Shown piece by piece: positions 1-6,825 of a stretch of DNA of 15,907 nt. This DNA is from Clostridium sp. UBA4108 (GTDB taxonomy: Bacteria; Bacillota; Clostridia; Clostridiales; Clostridiaceae). Position 1 is the stretch's first letter. Each line of letters begins with the position of its first letter. The notes under the pieces are model-generated. The model saw only the letters and a list, made by a program, of their open reading frames with translations. It made no database searches and was not told the DNA's origin. The stretch covers positions 186 to 16,092 of the forward strand of contig DFXM01000005.1 of the NCBI GenBank assembly GCA_002381695.1, in the 5' to 3' direction. A program made the position numbers and the translations under genes.

Positions 1-96
1 AATCAATCTTTCGAAACGGTTTGTAAGTAATTATCTGTAGTTCATTATCAACACTATATTAAAATAAAGCTTATATTTAAAAACATCCTGCATAAC

Positions 97-615
97 TTAA
101 AATTTTTCTGCATTATCTTCCTTTTCTTCATAGCTACTAAATAATCTAGCAAAGAAACCCTTCTTTTCCTTCTGCTTTATCATTCTCTCTCTAATATCTA
201 TAAGTTTGTTATCTAATTCTTTATAATGATTTTCCTGTAGTTTTTTCATATCTGTTTTTAAATTCTTATTTTCTTCATCCATAGTAAATAACTGTTCCTT
301 TATCCATTCTAACTCATTTAGAACTTTTCTATTTTGTTCCTCTAGCATAGCACTAAGTATAGAACCAAATTGTTTCAATTCTAAGGTATTATCTATGGTA
401 ACCACATCCTGAACTGTGGTAGCAACTTCAAACTGATCTCTAGGAATGCAATATTGCTCCCCATAGGGCCCTTTAATTTTATCCGCCAATATCTCTCCCT
501 TGGCAATCCTGTTTCTAATGGTTTTTTCACTACACTCTAGTAATTGTGCTACCTGTTTTATAGTCATATAATCATCATCATAAATATTTCCAGAGTCACT
601 AAACTTAATTTCCAT
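97..615 (-). CDS. Helix-turn-helix protein with long coiled coil and short hydrophobic tail
   Basis: Small DNA-binding protein of 172 residues. Residues about 17-65 fit a MerR/excisionase-type helix-turn-helix: MTIKQVAQLLECSEKTIRNR, followed by a KGEI turn and a wing ending in IPRDQFEV. Residues about 80-152 are rich in E, K, L and N with heptad-like spacing and should form a coiled coil. The last 20 residues contain KKGFFARLF, a basic patch followed by bulky hydrophobics that could touch the membrane. The start ATG (613-615) is preceded on the minus strand by AGGGAGG with a 9-base spacer, which is strong. The layout resembles HTH plus coiled-coil proteins of Bacilli and Clostridia (for example DUF3967-type or RacA-like chromosome or plasmid proteins), but no exact family can be named. 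It lies divergent from the polysaccharide operon across a long spacer; whether it regulates that operon is unknown. Confidence 0.85.
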   Translation of the reverse strand: MEIKFSDSGNIYDDDYMTIKQVAQLLECSEKTIRNRIAKGEILADKIKGPYGEQYCIPRDQFEVATTVQDVVTIDNTLELKQFGSILSAMLEEQNRKVLNELEWIKEQLFTMDEENKNLKTDMKKLQENHYKELDNKLIDIRERMIKQKEKKGFFARLFSSYEEKEDNAEKF

Positions 616-684
616 GGTGTACTACCTCCCTCTATGTAAAATCCATATATTACCATTTCTATGCTGTTTATAAAATTCCTTCTT

Positions 685-705
685 ATGGAAATTATTTATT
701 TTCAT
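685..705. repeat. 8-bp inverted repeat upstream of the HTH gene
   Basis: ATGGAAAT (685-692) and ATTTTCAT (698-705) pair over 8 bases, with one G-T pair and a five-base loop, 70-90 bases upstream of the HTH start. It could be an operator for the HTH protein; this is only inferred from position and symmetry. Confidence 0.35.
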
Positions 706-828
706 GGTTTTATAAGTTCTTTCACTATAAAGAAAGATATATACTTAAAATAAAACATATTTCTACACATATTTGCAAATTGTGTTTATTACAAACCATT
801 AGTATATGTCATATTAACTTAAATAGAT

Positions 829-846
829 ATGTAAATGTAAATGTAA
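829..846. repeat. Three tandem ATGTAA hexamers
   Basis: ATGTAA is repeated three times without interruption in the AT-rich spacer. It may be a small simple repeat by replication slippage or a set of iterated binding sites. Confidence 0.6.
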
Positions 847-877
847 ACATATTTATAAAATAATATGTTGTTTAATA

Positions 878-918
878 AAAAATAATATTAACATAAAATA
901 ATAAATAATATTATTTTT
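878..918. repeat. 13-bp A/T-only inverted repeat
   Basis: AAAAATAATATTA (878-890) is perfectly complementary to TAATATTATTTTT (906-918) across a 15-base loop. The stem has no G-C pair, so it is a weak RNA hairpin. The symmetry may be chance in DNA this AT-rich. Confidence 0.45.
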
Positions 919-990
919 AAAATCTATTGGAATCTTAAGCATATTATTTCATCTTATACTACTTATATCTTTATTTTATCTATAATATGA

Positions 991-1012
991 AGATACCAAA
1001 TTTCAGTTGTAT
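991..1012. repeat. 22-bp direct repeat, copy 1
   Basis: A 22-base sequence beginning AGATACCAAATTT and ending CAGTTGTAT. It is identical to 1115-1136, with start-to-start spacing of 124 bases. The bases just upstream are also similar (TTATTTTATC...TAATAT here; TATTTTTC...TAATAT in copy 2). It contains several G and C bases in an otherwise A/T background, so the identity is unlikely to be compositional chance. Confidence 0.8.
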
Positions 1013-1114
1013 ACCCCAAAAGTATATAAACTATGTTATAACTTAACCATTGTTTACACATACATTTACAATTTTATTTTACTATTTATCTATCCTATTA
1101 TTTTTCTAATATAA

Positions 1115-1136
1115 AGATACCAAATTTCAGTTGTAT
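1115..1136. repeat. 22-bp direct repeat, copy 2
   Basis: Second perfect copy of the 22-base element at 991-1012. Two copies in the spacer ahead of the polysaccharide operon could be paired sites for a regulator, about 12 helical turns apart, or the remains of a local duplication. Confidence 0.8.
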
Positions 1137-1197
1137 TTTTATATTTTATTTATTATATATATCCTATGTTGTTTTTCCATAATAGAACTAATATGTT

Positions 1198-1213
1198 TAC
1201 ATATATATATGTA
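1198..1213. repeat. 16-bp perfect palindrome with first TATGTAGTTT copy
   Basis: TACATATATATATGTA is self-complementary over all 16 bases. It runs directly into AGTTTC, giving the first of three TATGTAGTTT copies (1208-1217). It might be an operator or a cruciform-prone tract. The core is simple TA repeat, so weight is limited. Confidence 0.45.
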
Positions 1214-1314
1214 GTTTCTTCTTACCTATTAAAATTCATATAAAGTGTATTTCTTAAAATTACAAAACCCATTTATCAATTTAAATAGTTTATAAAATAA
1301 AAGCCTATTTGTAT

Positions 1315-1343
1315 TATGTAGTTTCATTATTGAAATCTACATA
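1315..1343. repeat. 12-bp stem hairpin with one bulge
   Basis: TATGTAGTTTCA (1315-1326) pairs with TGAAA-T-CTACATA (1331-1343), with a TTAT loop and a single bulged T. This is the most stable symmetric element in the spacer. The left arm holds the second copy of TATGTAGTTT. No T-run follows, so it is not a standard terminator. It could be an operator or part of a leader RNA. Confidence 0.5.
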
Positions 1344-1456
1344 CTCAAATAAATACTTTTGCATTATTATGTGAATTAATTTAACTAAAGAGTAATATAT
1401 TTATAAATAACATGTCCAATACCAATGATTAATTATAAGAAATGGTTATATTTTTT

Positions 1457-1488
1457 TATGTAGTTTTCAGAGTACTCCTTACTGAAAG
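1457..1488 (+). repeat. Third TATGTAGTTT copy and adjoining hairpin
   Basis: TATGTAGTTT (1457-1466) recurs here and overlaps a hairpin formed by TTTTCAG (1464-1470) and CTGAAAG (1482-1488; outermost pair is T-G), with an 11-base loop. A T-rich stretch follows at 1494-1501 after AGAT, so weak transcription attenuation in the operon leader is possible but not shown. Confidence 0.35.
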
Positions 1489-1672
1489 AAGATTCTTTTT
1501 TGAGTTTAATTTTTAAATTCTTCGTTAATGTAATCTGAGCTTTTGAAAGGTAACAATGTGTTCAGTAATTTTATTAATCTCTGAATTAAATGTATATTTT
1601 TTTTAATCAACTATGAAAGAGCGATAAAGAGTTAAATTTAGATAAATTACAAAGATTAAGGGTGAGGATATT

Positions 1673-3127
1673 TTGAGTAAAGTTCTAACATCTATGAAAA
1701 GAATAATAAAACGACCGGTTTTTATAATAAGCTTTCTTACACTTATATTGTTAATAGGAATATTGATAATATATCCTATCGGAATGGCTGATAATGGGGA
1801 TTATTATAGGGTTATGGTTAGAAATGATTTATATTTTTTAGAAGAAAAGCCTGAAGAACAGTTTTTCGGTTATTTTGTGAAAGACTTTGGAATAAGAGAG
1901 TATTTTAATGAAATGCCTAAAGAAGATGCTATATTTACCTCTCAAAACTTATTTATAAAATTATCTATAATGATTAGCCAGATTGTTACTAATAATTCTA
2001 ATCGATTTGATGTTCGAATTTTAGGAGGAATGCAGATTATACTCTGCGTTGTTGGTATATATTTATTGGTTGATTTCTTGACCTATAAGAAAACTCTTAT
2101 TGCAGGGCTTCTCATTGGATTTTTGTGTATGCTAGTATTTGCAGATACTGCATATACAGCTTATTTCAACTCCTTGTATGCAGAAGGACTGTCTTACACT
2201 ACCTTCTTAATTATATTTTCCAGTGCACTATTAATACAGCAGAAACGATATTCTCCATATTTTTTATATAGCCTAATATTTATAAATAGTGTAATTCTTA
2301 TATTTTTAAAGCAGCAATATGCCCCTATTGGTATTTTACTGGCAGGAATATTTGTAATTATTGGACTTAGAGAATCAAAAAAGATAGTAAGAAGAGTTCT
2401 TTATGGTCTAGGAGGATTTATGGTATTCATGTGTATTGCTGTATATGTTCTAATTCCACAGGAGTTTGTTACTATTAATCAATATCATGCTATGACTAGG
2501 GGAATCCTAATGACCAGCGAGGACCCTGAAAAATCCCTAAGTGAATTTTCTATCAATGAACAATATTCCATATTAAATGGAGATACCTATTATGATAAAC
2601 ATCCTCAAACAGATACCTCCTCAGAGGATATGTATGAAAATTTCTTTTCGAAATATAATTTTGTATCTGTATCAATGTATTACATTAAACATCCAAATCA
2701 ATTATGGAAAATGATAAGTTATTCATCAAATAATGGATATATGATAAGACCAGAGGTCCTAGGAAATTATGTTAAGGAATCTGGAAAGGAATGGGGCGAA
2801 AAAACTAATTTATTTACAGCTTATAGTACAATTAAAAAAGATTTGGCACCAAAAAGCGCAGAATTTTTATTAATTTGGTGTGTGTTAGCTATATTACTTA
2901 ATTTAAAAAACCCCTATCAAATGAAGATAATTCTAATTGCAGTACTAATTGGACTATCACAAATAGGAGTATCTATTATTGGAGCTGGAGATGCAGATTT
3001 AGGTAAGCATATATTTTTGTATACAGTAGTTTTTGATTTTGTTAATGTGATTGGTTTTTCTTATGTAATAAATAAATTATGTGAATATATAAATCATAAA
3101 ATAATTATAAGGAGAAAACAGGCATGA
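1673..3127 (+). CDS. GT-C-like polytopic membrane hexose transferase (WsfD-like)
   Basis: Integral membrane protein of 484 residues with about ten hydrophobic segments (roughly 16-36, 118-137, 142-160, 167-190, 196-213, 217-231, 242-262, 395-410, 416-440, 446-468). Just after the first helix comes ADNGDYYRV (39-47). An acidic motif at this place, D40/D43 in the first outer loop, is the hallmark of GT-C glycosyltransferases that use a polyprenyl-phosphate sugar donor. It resembles the family named WsfD (glycan biosynthesis hexose transferase); that assignment is from memory of the family and moderately sure. A loop of about 130 residues (263-394) probably faces outside and may bind the acceptor. 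The start is TTG: AGGGTGAGG at 1659-1667 sits 5 bases ahead of it, while the in-frame ATG at 1694 has no site. The stop overlaps the next start (ATGA). Likely role is adding side sugars to the exported polymer, fed by the GtrB/GtrA pair at the end of the cluster (inferred). Confidence 0.7.
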   Translation: MSKVLTSMKRIIKRPVFIISFLTLILLIGILIIYPIGMADNGDYYRVMVRNDLYFLEEKPEEQFFGYFVKDFGIREYFNEMPKEDAIFTSQNLFIKLSIMISQIVTNNSNRFDVRILGGMQIILCVVGIYLLVDFLTYKKTLIAGLLIGFLCMLVFADTAYTAYFNSLYAEGLSYTTFLIIFSSALLIQQKRYSPYFLYSLIFINSVILIFLKQQYAPIGILLAGIFVIIGLRESKKIVRRVLYGLGGFMVFMCIAVYVLIPQEFVTINQYHAMTRGILMTSEDPEKSLSEFSINEQYSILNGDTYYDKHPQTDTSSEDMYENFFSKYNFVSVSMYYIKHPNQLWKMISYSSNNGYMIRPEVLGNYVKESGKEWGEKTNLFTAYSTIKKDLAPKSAEFLLIWCVLAILLNLKNPYQMKIILIAVLIGLSQIGVSIIGAGDADLGKHIFLYTVVFDFVNVIGFSYVINKLCEYINHKIIIRRKQA

Positions 3128-4251
3128 AAAAAATAATTATAGTGGCTTTTTTCTTGTTTGCAATGTGCTTAATAATCTATTATGCAAAAGAGCTTGTATC
3201 CTCCGATGAATTCAAAAGGGAGAAAGAATCTGTTTCTATAGAAGAAGCAGAAGAAGAAAAATTGTGCTATAAATTTGTCACAAAAGGATTATTAGCCAAT
3301 GGTGGAGTTAGAACAAATTTTTTAGATAAGCCCTATGAGACAGACTATGCCACAGGTCATGAAATATTAAGTGAGTCTCAGGGCCTATTTATGAATTATA
3401 GTGCTCTTCGAAAAAAACAGGATATATATGAAACTATTTGTAAATTTACCATGGAAAATATGTATGGAAAAGATATAATCCCCTATCGTTACGACTCTAA
3501 AGGAGTACATGAATACAAGGTAAATGCTGCGATTGATGACCTTAGAATTATATATAGTTTATTTGAAGGTGCAGTAAATTTTAATAATAAGGAATATGAG
3601 AATGAAGCCTATAAGCTAGGAATAAGATTATATAAAACTAATATAATTAATAATCAGTTATATGACTTTTATGATGAGACCTATAAGCAGACTAATAATT
3701 TTATTACTCTTTGCTATGTGGATTTTTATACTATGGATCAATTATCAAGAAGAGATTGGAAATGGGAAAAAGTAAGAGAAAATATGCTTTCTATAGTCCA
3801 ATCAGCATATATAGGTGATGAGTTTCCTATGTTTATGACTCGTTACTCCTATGAAGATAAAAAGTACAGCTTGACAGAAAATATCAATATGATAGAGTCC
3901 CTCCTTACAGCTTACCATCTTGCTCAAATTAAAGAATGTCCTGAGGAAACAATCAAACTTTTAAAAGAAAAAATAGAGGTTGGAAAACTATTTGCATATT
4001 ACAAGGTGGATGGAACTCCTACTACCACTATGGAATCCACTGCTGTTTATGCCCTCAGTGCTATGATTGGAGCCACCTTAGAAGACAAAGATCTTTACGA
4101 CAAAAGTATAACATGTATGAATCGTTTTCAGGTAATGGATAAAAAAAGTCTTATTTATGGAGGCTTTGGAAATGGAGTCACAAATGAAACTTATTCTTTT
4201 GACAATCTAATGGCCTTAATGGCATATGGAATGGCGGTGGAAAATGAATAA
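3124..4251 (+). CDS. Membrane-anchored GH8-like glycoside hydrolase (YdaJ/PssZ-type)
   Basis: Protein of 375 residues with a single N-terminal membrane segment (about 4-20) and an extracellular alpha-helical-rich domain. HEILSESQGLFM (79-90) matches the glycoside hydrolase family 8 pattern around the catalytic acid, so E84 is the candidate. AIDDLRIIYSLF (136-147) matches the second GH8 segment, with D138/D139 as substrate or base-side residues. GH8 enzymes (such as BcsZ) sit in synthase-dependent polysaccharide operons and trim the nascent chain. B. subtilis YdaJ and Listeria PssZ are the closest functional models I know. The start ATG has AAGGAG at 3109-3114 (9-base spacer) and overlaps the previous stop by four bases, so translation is probably coupled. 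The substrate need not be cellulose; here it would be the polymer of this locus. A true signal-anchor rather than a cleaved peptide is likely because no clear cleavage site follows. Confidence 0.75.
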   Translation: MKKIIIVAFFLFAMCLIIYYAKELVSSDEFKREKESVSIEEAEEEKLCYKFVTKGLLANGGVRTNFLDKPYETDYATGHEILSESQGLFMNYSALRKKQDIYETICKFTMENMYGKDIIPYRYDSKGVHEYKVNAAIDDLRIIYSLFEGAVNFNNKEYENEAYKLGIRLYKTNIINNQLYDFYDETYKQTNNFITLCYVDFYTMDQLSRRDWKWEKVRENMLSIVQSAYIGDEFPMFMTRYSYEDKKYSLTENINMIESLLTAYHLAQIKECPEETIKLLKEKIEVGKLFAYYKVDGTPTTTMESTAVYALSAMIGATLEDKDLYDKSITCMNRFQVMDKKSLIYGGFGNGVTNETYSFDNLMALMAYGMAVENE

Positions 4252-5551
4252 ATCAATTATTTTTAAGGTATTGTTTATCCTTTTACTTCTAGGCTGTTCT
4301 TTGAATCTAGTGTCCTATGCAAAAAATAAAGAGCCAGAAATAAAAGAGGTATTATTTGTATATGATGACAATACCCTATATAAGGAACCTATTATAAATT
4401 TAATAAAGGCCTGTGGAAAAAGTGTATTTGCCATAGATAAAGGAGCTTACTATAAAGGATTAGAAAATCAATATAAATATGTTATCTTAACCAGTTATCA
4501 AGCCTTTGAAACAGTGAAGAATTCTAAGATACCCACTTTATGTATAGGAGAAGAATTTTCAAAAAGCCATGATATACAATTAGAAAAAAAAACTTTTACT
4601 AAGGCAAAAATTTCAATGGATGGCATATCTGGAAGTACTGGCTTTTTAGATGAAATATATGTTATAGCTGATTCTGGAGAAGAAATATATGGGGACCTAT
4701 CTCTTGATTTTAATAGGAAATATCCCTTTGGAATGAAGAAAGAAGGAATTTACTATGTACCCTATATAAATCCGGAGGATATAAGTCTCATTGCCTTAGG
4801 AAATGTTCTAAAAGCTTTTTTGGGCGAGGATAAACTTAGCCCTCTTTATATAGTAATTGATAAGGTATATGCTTTTTCTGATTTTAATATATTATGTAAA
4901 CTGTCAGACCAATTTTATACCAATGCTATACCCTTTATAGTTACTATAATGCCAGTATATGAGCATTATGATTACCCTTCTTTTAAGCGGTTTGCCCAGA
5001 TCTTGCGCTATGTACAGTCTAGAAATGGAACTATTATACTCCATGAACCAGTTGAAAGAGATAGAGTAGAAATAGATTCACTAGCAGATAAGAGAACTAT
5101 TGAAGAAAAGGTTGAGAATTTTAAGGCAGCACTTGAGAAGGAAAATATATATTTTACAGAGTATAAGAACAAGCCCTATGGCTTTTCCTATAAATATTTG
5201 GAACAAATCTCATTCAGCACAAAGAACTACCCCCTACTACCCTTTAATAGTGCTATTGTATATGAGCTTCCTAAAGAGGAAGAAGAAATAGAGGTTATGG
5301 TAAAACAGATTAACACACAGTGGTTTACTTTGTCAGATTATAAGAAAACTGAAACCACGGAAAGTTTTCAATATAATGAGGGCCCTTATGTAGCACCAGA
5401 AAAAATACATGTAGCAGAAGAAACCAAATTTAAAGAGTTTTTTCATGCTGGAAATTATCTTTTATATGTGGTAGTAAGCATTAGCATCCTGGTTTTTATC
5501 AGTATTATATTAATAAGTAGACACCTCTATAATAAGAAATTTTATGAATAA
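4244..5551 (+). CDS. DUF2334 deacetylase-like protein with C-terminal anchor (YdaL-type)
   Basis: Extracytoplasmic protein, 435 residues from the ATG at 4244. That start gives a clean signal peptide (MNKSIIFKVLFILLLLGCS...SYAK) and has GGCGGTGG just upstream; the earlier in-frame ATG at 4226 would add six charged residues and has no site. The fold is polysaccharide-deacetylase-like: YIVIDKVYAFSDF, then IPFIVTIMPVY, then FAQILRYVQSRNGTIILHEP, which is the DUF2334 (PF10096) series. The motif that is usually an Asp-Asp pair reads D206-K207 here, and H267 is kept in ILHEP. A hydrophobic helix near the C-terminus, followed by a short basic tail, anchors it. The gene overlaps the GH8 gene by eight bases. 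In B. subtilis the equivalent, ydaL, lies in the ydaJKLMN polysaccharide operon. Enzyme activity on the polymer is plausible but the altered motif leaves it open. Confidence 0.75.
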   Translation: MNKSIIFKVLFILLLLGCSLNLVSYAKNKEPEIKEVLFVYDDNTLYKEPIINLIKACGKSVFAIDKGAYYKGLENQYKYVILTSYQAFETVKNSKIPTLCIGEEFSKSHDIQLEKKTFTKAKISMDGISGSTGFLDEIYVIADSGEEIYGDLSLDFNRKYPFGMKKEGIYYVPYINPEDISLIALGNVLKAFLGEDKLSPLYIVIDKVYAFSDFNILCKLSDQFYTNAIPFIVTIMPVYEHYDYPSFKRFAQILRYVQSRNGTIILHEPVERDRVEIDSLADKRTIEEKVENFKAALEKENIYFTEYKNKPYGFSYKYLEQISFSTKNYPLLPFNSAIVYELPKEEEEIEVMVKQINTQWFTLSDYKKTETTESFQYNEGPYVAPEKIHVAEETKFKEFFHAGNYLLYVVVSISILVFISIILISRHLYNKKFYE

Positions 5552-5562
5552 GAAAGGATAAT

Positions 5563-6810
5563 ATGCTTATGGTTAATGGTCTTATACTTGCGGCATTTAT
5601 TTGTATTTGGCTGATGTTACTGGTGAATGTGGTATTGGTCTGTGCAGGGTATGTATACTATTATAAATGTGAAAATAGGAATGTTGTAATAACAGAAGAT
5701 TTTCCAATGGTGTCTATAATGGTACCTGCTCATAATGAGGGAAAAGTAATTGTAAGAACCTTATTATCCTTGTTAGATTTTAATTATCCAAAGGATAAAT
5801 ACGAAATTATTGTAATCAATGACAACTCTAATGATGATAGTGCAGAGCTTTTAGAAAAACTTAAACAGAATTATCCAGAAAGAAACTTAAAGATTATTAA
5901 TACAGATAAAGTTACAGGAGGAAAAGGAAAATCTAATGCACTAAATATTGGCTTTAAGGAGTGTCTTGGAGAATATATTGTTATTTATGATGCAGATAAC
6001 ACCCCAGAAAAGAATGCACTTTTATACTTGGTTAGCGAAATTCAGAGTAATAAAAGTCTAGGTGCAGTGATTGGAAAATTTAGAACTCGAAATAAAAATG
6101 TAAATCTGTTAACCAGATTCATTAATGTGGAAACTCTATCTTTTCAATGGATGGCTCAGGCTGGGCGATGGCAATTATTTAAACTATGCACCATTCCAGG
6201 AACTAATTATATCATCAGAAGAAGTATTTTAGAAGAAATCGGAGGATGGGATATAAAAGCTCTTGCAGAAGATACAGAAATTAGCTTTCGAATTTATATG
6301 ATGGGCTATTATATTAAGTTTTTACCAATTGCAGTTACTTGGGAGCAAGAACCACAGACATTAAAGGTATGGTTTAATCAGAGGACAAGATGGGTGAAGG
6401 GAACTATATATGTATTGTTAAAAAACATGTATTTACTTTTCGATAAAAAGGCTAAAAGAATTAAGTTTGATATTTTATATTATTTATTTATCTATTTCCT
6501 ACTTTTAGCTTCCTTAGTAATATCTGATACTGTATTAATCTTAAACATTCTTGGTGCTTTCCATACGGACTTGGCCACATTTAGTAATGTAATATGGCTT
6601 ATGGCAATTGTCTTATTTATTTTAGGAACCTATATATCTCTTACAACAGAAAAGGGAGAAATGAATATATCTAACATTTTTATAATTATATTAATGTACA
6701 TAACCTATTGTAAGATGTGGATGATAGTTGCTGCTTATGGTTTTGTTATGTATATAAGAGATGTACTTTTGAAAAAAGAAATAAAATGGTATAAAACTGA
6801 GAGATTTTAA
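5563..6810 (+). CDS. Processive family 2 glycosyltransferase, polysaccharide synthase (YdaM/PssC-like)
   Basis: Catalytic synthase of 415 residues. An N-terminal helix (about 6-30) precedes a cytosolic GT2 domain with all key motifs: VIND (D87), YDADN (D143 and D145, metal and nucleotide binding), LAED (E236/D237, catalytic base region) and QRTRW (273-277, the chain-binding motif of processive cellulose/hyaluronan-type synthases). C-terminal helices (about 301-325, 340-360, 367-397) complete the membrane channel. It lacks a PilZ domain, unlike BcsA, so c-di-GMP control must come from another protein, most likely the degenerate GGDEF protein encoded at 8927. Ribosome site AAAGGA (5553-5558) serves ATG 5563 or ATG 5569; the two differ by two residues. 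The product is probably a beta-linked homopolymer; the sugar is inferred from the downstream epimerase to be ManNAc. Confidence 0.9.
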   Translation: MLMVNGLILAAFICIWLMLLVNVVLVCAGYVYYYKCENRNVVITEDFPMVSIMVPAHNEGKVIVRTLLSLLDFNYPKDKYEIIVINDNSNDDSAELLEKLKQNYPERNLKIINTDKVTGGKGKSNALNIGFKECLGEYIVIYDADNTPEKNALLYLVSEIQSNKSLGAVIGKFRTRNKNVNLLTRFINVETLSFQWMAQAGRWQLFKLCTIPGTNYIIRRSILEEIGGWDIKALAEDTEISFRIYMMGYYIKFLPIAVTWEQEPQTLKVWFNQRTRWVKGTIYVLLKNMYLLFDKKAKRIKFDILYYLFIYFLLLASLVISDTVLILNILGAFHTDLATFSNVIWLMAIVLFILGTYISLTTEKGEMNISNIFIIILMYITYCKMWMIVAAYGFVMYIRDVLLKKEIKWYKTERF

Positions 6811-6825
6811 TAGAGGATGATATAT

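Larger units (their letters stand above)
616..1672. other. Long AT-rich non-coding spacer between divergent genes
   Basis: About 1.06 kb with no credible open reading frame on either strand; stops are frequent in all frames. It separates the HTH gene from the polysaccharide operon and must hold both promoters and any leader RNA of the operon. It contains tandem ATGTAA hexamers, an AT-only inverted repeat, a 22-bp direct repeat, a 16-bp palindrome, three copies of TATGTAGTTT and two hairpins, listed separately. No convincing -35/-10 pair could be fixed by eye because the base composition makes TATAAT-like hexamers common. I did not recognise a c-di-GMP-I or c-di-GMP-II riboswitch. Confidence 0.7.

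Noticed and set aside
616..1672. A c-di-GMP riboswitch controlling the operon
   Set aside because: Looked for because of the operon's function, but I could not recognise conserved c-di-GMP-I or -II core sequences. A covariance-model search would settle it.
5100..5291. 63-residue plus-strand reading frame inside the DUF2334 gene
   Set aside because: Out-of-frame overlap with a clear gene; composition is that of a frame-shifted copy and it has no ribosome site.
5563..6810. Cellulose synthase catalytic subunit (BcsA)
   Set aside because: It has the processive GT2 motifs, but is only 415 residues, lacks the PilZ domain, and the gene set matches Yda/Pss-type loci with an epimerase, so cellulose is not the best guess.
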